Source: Candidatus Segatella papionis (GTDB lineage: Bacteria; Bacteroidota; Bacteroidia; Bacteroidales; Bacteroidaceae). From it: a DNA stretch of 17,202 nt. Under the pieces are notes generated by a model, which was not told the origin of the DNA, searched no databases, and saw only the letters and a list, made by a program, of their open reading frames with translations. How positions within the stretch are numbered: position 1 is the first letter of the stretch; each line of letters starts with the position of its first letter. The stretch is taken from assembly GCA_002297965.1 (NCBI GenBank), contig DBLF01000124.1, positions 1 to 17,202 of the forward strand. Reading direction: 5' to 3'. Positions 14,710 to 17,202 of the stretch are shown one piece after another. Both the position numbers and the translations under genes were made by a program.

Positions 14710-15559
14710 TCAGCTCTTGCTTAATCTTATTGCTAATCTTTTGAGCAGCTGCATGTGCCTTGGCATTCACCGAGCGAGCATCTTTGCTACGATGATAGCC
14801 CGTAACCACACCCGCACTGTTGCGCAAAGCCAAGGAATCTCCCTTCATATAGACAAAAGACAGCGTATCGTAGGAAGTTTTCTCATTAAACACCACTCCA
14901 GCTATTTCTCTCCTGCCTTTCACGAGGATGAGCTTGCCATTATAGGGATGCCATTCCGTGTATTGAGGCACCTGAGGATACTCCACAGGACTATCATCCT
15001 CGACATCGGAATTCGCCATCACCACACCCACCGACTGAGCCTCGCTCATTCGCTTCAGGGTAAAGCCATATTGACGTGGCACCATATAGGTCTCAACGAT
15101 GCTGTCTGGCATATTCGCCAAGATACGAGCCTGCTGACGCTTGGAGAGATGACTCACATCACGGAGCTTAGGCATCACGGGATATGTCCACGTGGCCTTC
15201 AACTTGTCGAGGTCGATAACCATATCCGCCCCATTTTTCTCGTCTTTGTCGGCACACGGAAGCACACAAATCCAGTCGCCAATCTCAATGTCGCCAAACA
15301 CCTGGTGCTTACGATTGGCATCCAGAATATTATACTTCACAGGGTCACCGCCCCCATTGGGCAGCAACACGACCGTAGTATCTGTACATCCCATACAAGC
15401 CAAGCCATAGACAGCCTTGTCGCCCTTGGCTGGTTTAGAAAGACTAATGGCAAGCTTGGAATTATCCATACGAGGAGGACGCTTATCACGAGGATGGCAA
15501 GCGGTCATCGCTACCACTGCAAGCGCCATCGCACCCCATGTCTTGATATTCTTTGTCAT
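14705..15559 (-). CDS. Predicted lipoprotein of unknown function
   Basis: A 284-residue protein that I do not recognise. It opens with a signal II-like leader, MTKNIKTWGAMALAVVAMTAC, with a candidate lipidated Cys21. The residues after it (HPRDK) lack the acidic or QA-type surface-export signal seen in exposed Bacteroidota lipoproteins, which favours a periplasm-facing position. The mature part holds a CMGC pair (about 55-58), a likely beta-rich middle (VKYNILDANRKHQVFGDIEIGDW) and a basic helical tail (VNAKAHAAAQKISNKIKQELK). The frame is open upstream to 15634, but a promoter with its -7 box at 15597-15590 would start transcription near 15584. That rules out the most upstream ATG, and the ATG at 15559 also best fits the signal peptide. 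The next ATG upstream, at 15574, would leave only about 10 nt of leader. The gene is divergent from the 15783 gene. Confidence 0.75.
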   Translation of the reverse strand: MTKNIKTWGAMALAVVAMTACHPRDKRPPRMDNSKLAISLSKPAKGDKAVYGLACMGCTDTTVVLLPNGGGDPVKYNILDANRKHQVFGDIEIGDWICVLPCADKDEKNGADMVIDLDKLKATWTYPVMPKLRDVSHLSKRQQARILANMPDSIVETYMVPRQYGFTLKRMSEAQSVGVVMANSDVEDDSPVEYPQVPQYTEWHPYNGKLILVKGRREIAGVVFNEKTSYDTLSFVYMKGDSLALRNSAGVVTGYHRSKDARSVNAKAHAAAQKISNKIKQELK

Positions 15560-15589
15560 AACGATATTATACATTCCTAAAATTTTCTG

Positions 15590-15621
15590 CAAAACTACTA
15601 TTATTTTTTGAAAGTGCCAAA
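15590..15621 (-). promoter_or_regulatory. Bacteroidota-type promoter for the lipoprotein gene
   Basis: On the minus strand TTTG (15621-15618) precedes TAGTTTTG (15597-15590) with a 20-bp spacer. It decides the start codon of the lipoprotein gene, because the upstream in-frame ATGs at 15634 and 15625 fall before the predicted transcription start. Confidence 0.75.
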
Positions 15622-15679
15622 ACATATAGCCCAAAAATAAAAAAAGAAAGCAATTATCTTAAAAAAATGCCCTCGAAAT

Positions 15680-15710
15680 TTTGTATTGTCTGCAATTCTC
15701 AGTAACTTTG
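15680..15710 (+). promoter_or_regulatory. Bacteroidota-type promoter for the 15783 gene
   Basis: TTTG at 15680-15683 is followed after exactly 19 bp by TAACTTTG at 15703-15710, a full match to the -33/-7 consensus. Transcription would begin near 15716, giving a leader of about 67 nt that is very A-rich and leads into the ATG at 15783. Confidence 0.85.
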
Positions 15711-15782
15711 CATCCGTTTTCAGAAAAAATAAAGAAATAGTTAGAAAATAACAGAAAATAGGATAATACATAAAAAACAGAT

Positions 15783-17069
15783 ATGACAAATAATACGAAC
15801 AAGCACACCTTACCTGTTTGGACCGAGGTGGAATACACAGCACTATGCAAGAATCCTTATTTGACAACTCCTTTCTTCATCCCCAAGGAATCTAAAGTTT
15901 TCCTTTGCCGCGAAGACGGAAGCAAAGAGGAACAACGCATGATTTTCTTGGTCTTCAAACCGGCCGCCGCAGCCGAAGAAGATGAATGGGAAGACGACCC
16001 AATGCCTGGTCTCATACAGGTAAAGCCACTAGAAGACGACGACACAGAAGTGTATGAACCTGCCACTGTGGTTTACCTAGGACAGGACATCGAAGATTTC
16101 ATCAAGGTAGCCGGCGAGGACGAAAACACCATCACCTTCGACATCTATTGGCGTCATGGCGACGTGAAGGTAGAGAAGGCTGAGAAGACTGCAGATGGAT
16201 TCGTTTGCAAGAAGGAAGACTTCGGTGACGAGGGATTGCGCCTCACCATGATTCCAGAAGAGGGCGAGCCATTCACTATGAACATCCAGATTCCATACAT
16301 CGGTTTCTCTCTATACGATGCCGATGGCAACAAGGTACACGATGAAATAGAGATTCCTCACGACCAGATAGACAACTATCGCTACGAGTTTGTTGGTGAC
16401 GACAACAACGACCGCTTCACCCTGCAGCTCGACGAGAACAAACTTATCTACATCTGCGTGCTTCGCCATGAGGATGCCCAGCTGGTGGTTCGCGACCAGC
16501 GCCAACGCCTCGCCGTAGTTGATCAGATTCCGTCGGAAGGCAAGTTGAGCGAGCTGATGATGAACGCCCACTCTGCCTTGGTAAAAAACAAGAACTACCG
16601 TTGGAGAATCAATATCGCAGGAAGCAGCATCGCCCACGAGGTGGAACTAGACATTCATCCAGAGAGCCTCGTCGCCTTCGTAAAAGACCAGATGGACAAG
16701 GGTATCGACATCGACACCCTCGGTCAGCAGCTCATCGCCATGGAGCAGAAGTATGCCTTCCAATGGTTCTGGCTCAAAGAAGACGACTGGAGCCACGATG
16801 ATCCGATGTTCGATATGTTTATGAAGCAGCTCTGCGCCTTCTCCTACGTCATGCAGAAGCCTATCCAGGGCGACCAACTCGCTGCCCGCAACAACAAGCG
16901 CAAGATTAAGCGATGCGCCAAGCTCATCAAGGCTCACCAAAAAGGAGAAATCAGTCTCTGGGATGAAGAAGAAGAGCAGCGCAAAGAAATCCTGCAGCTC
17001 TTCAGCACTTTCCACAGTCCTTTTTGCGAGGCACTAGACGAGTTGGATCATCTCGAAGAGGAAGAATAA
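15783..17069 (+). CDS. Acidic hypothetical protein, 428 residues
   Basis: I do not recognise this protein. It has no signal peptide or membrane segment, so it is probably cytosolic. Its composition is strikingly acidic, with clusters such as EEDEWEDDP (about 62-70), KPLEDDDTEVYEP (about 77-89) and an EEEEQRKE plus C-terminal LEEEE tail. The N-terminal 250 residues look beta-rich, with repeated short strands (TITFDIYWRHGDVKVEKAEK, FSLYDADGNKVHDEIEIP). The C-terminal part is helical with aromatic and cationic patches (FQWFWLKEDDW, NNKRKIKRCAKLIKAHQKGE). It has its own well-formed promoter and A-rich leader, and codon use looks like that of its neighbours, which supports a real expressed gene. 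It stands alone: the gene before is divergent and no gene follows in the window. No function is proposed. Confidence 0.85.
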   Translation: MTNNTNKHTLPVWTEVEYTALCKNPYLTTPFFIPKESKVFLCREDGSKEEQRMIFLVFKPAAAAEEDEWEDDPMPGLIQVKPLEDDDTEVYEPATVVYLGQDIEDFIKVAGEDENTITFDIYWRHGDVKVEKAEKTADGFVCKKEDFGDEGLRLTMIPEEGEPFTMNIQIPYIGFSLYDADGNKVHDEIEIPHDQIDNYRYEFVGDDNNDRFTLQLDENKLIYICVLRHEDAQLVVRDQRQRLAVVDQIPSEGKLSELMMNAHSALVKNKNYRWRINIAGSSIAHEVELDIHPESLVAFVKDQMDKGIDIDTLGQQLIAMEQKYAFQWFWLKEDDWSHDDPMFDMFMKQLCAFSYVMQKPIQGDQLAARNNKRKIKRCAKLIKAHQKGEISLWDEEEEQRKEILQLFSTFHSPFCEALDELDHLEEEE

Positions 17070-17076
17070 CACACGG

Positions 17077-17101
17077 AGTATAAATGATTTTTCGTTATAC
17101 T
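17077..17101. other. Weak stem-loop after the 15783 gene
   Basis: AGTATAA (17077-17083) pairs with TTATACT (17095-17101) across an 11-base loop. It is AT-rich and lacks a following T tract, so it is at best a poor terminator. Confidence 0.35.
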
Positions 17102-17129
17102 ACGGGGCTTAATTGGTATTTTTAATAAT

Positions 17130-17202
17130 CCTACGGAACTTAAACGGAAATTAAACGGAACTGTATTATTTAAAGACGATTCCGTTGAATCCGTCTAAGT
17201 TC
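17130..17202. repeat. Inverted pair of 11-bp TTCCGTTTAAn repeat arrays
   Basis: On the minus strand 17161-17130 reads as 11-bp units of the type TTCCGTTTAAT, TTCCGTTTAAG and a diverged third copy. On the plus strand 17180-17202 holds units of the same family (TTCCGTTGAAT, then CCGTCTAAG). The two arms face each other across a 19-bp centre and could form an imperfect stem of about 23-25 bp. A related sequence, CTACGGGGCTTAA, lies at 17099-17113. The array runs to the window edge, so its full size is unknown. Confidence 0.65.

Noticed and set aside
14492..15580. A 362-codon plus-strand frame across the lipoprotein gene and the operon promoter
   Set aside because: It runs through the carboxyltransferase promoter region and the whole lipoprotein gene in antisense and shows no domain.
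1..17202. CRISPR array, tRNA, rRNA, insertion sequence or integrase
   Set aside because: No regularly spaced repeats of CRISPR length, no tRNA-like cloverleaf, no transposase or recombinase frame seen; the repeat arrays present have units of only 7-16 bp without spacers.

Overview
The window looks like a Bacteroidota chromosome, most likely the Prevotella/Segatella group. Four upstream regions carry the Bacteroidota-type -7 box TAnnTTTG, two of them with a TTTG element 19-20 bp upstream, and starts lack Shine-Dalgarno sequences and follow A-rich leaders. The gene content also fits: Bacteroidota-type LptD, a Pif1-like helicase with a TPR tail, and an OadA/PycB-like carboxyltransferase. The genus is an inference from style; no rRNA or marker gene is present.

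Layout. (1) 1-2763, plus: the right-hand end of a type 1 BREX phage-defence locus, with the last 50 codons of brxL and a complete pglZ, closed by a bidirectional terminator. (2) 2934-4412, minus: an L-fucose/L-arabinose-isomerase-family protein. (3) 4413-4768: a 356-bp divergent control region with a promoter box for each flanking gene. (4) 4769-9169, plus: a class A penicillin-binding protein (PBP1A type), then the helicase-TPR protein, separated by an inverted pair of heptanucleotide arrays. A perfect 16-bp bidirectional terminator follows. (5) 14451-9281, minus: a tight three-gene unit of carboxyltransferase, HD-domain hydrolase and LptD (15-bp gap, then an ATGA stop/start overlap). (6) 15559-14705, minus: a small predicted lipoprotein of unknown function, divergent from (7) 15783-17069, plus: an acidic 428-residue protein I do not recognise. 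The window ends in 11-bp repeats arranged as an inverted pair.

Functionally, the PBP and LptD belong to envelope biogenesis (peptidoglycan synthesis and outer-membrane lipopolysaccharide insertion). The lipoprotein may also act at the envelope. BREX is an accessory defence system ending inside the window. I see no wholly new multi-gene system. The points most worth a second look are the carboxyltransferase whose C-terminal biotinyl-like domain has Trp where the biotin-carrying Lys should be, a perfect 13-bp hairpin inside the HD-hydrolase coding sequence, and intergenic arrays of short TTAA-containing units (7-9 bp and 11 bp), two of them arranged as head-to-head inverted pairs.
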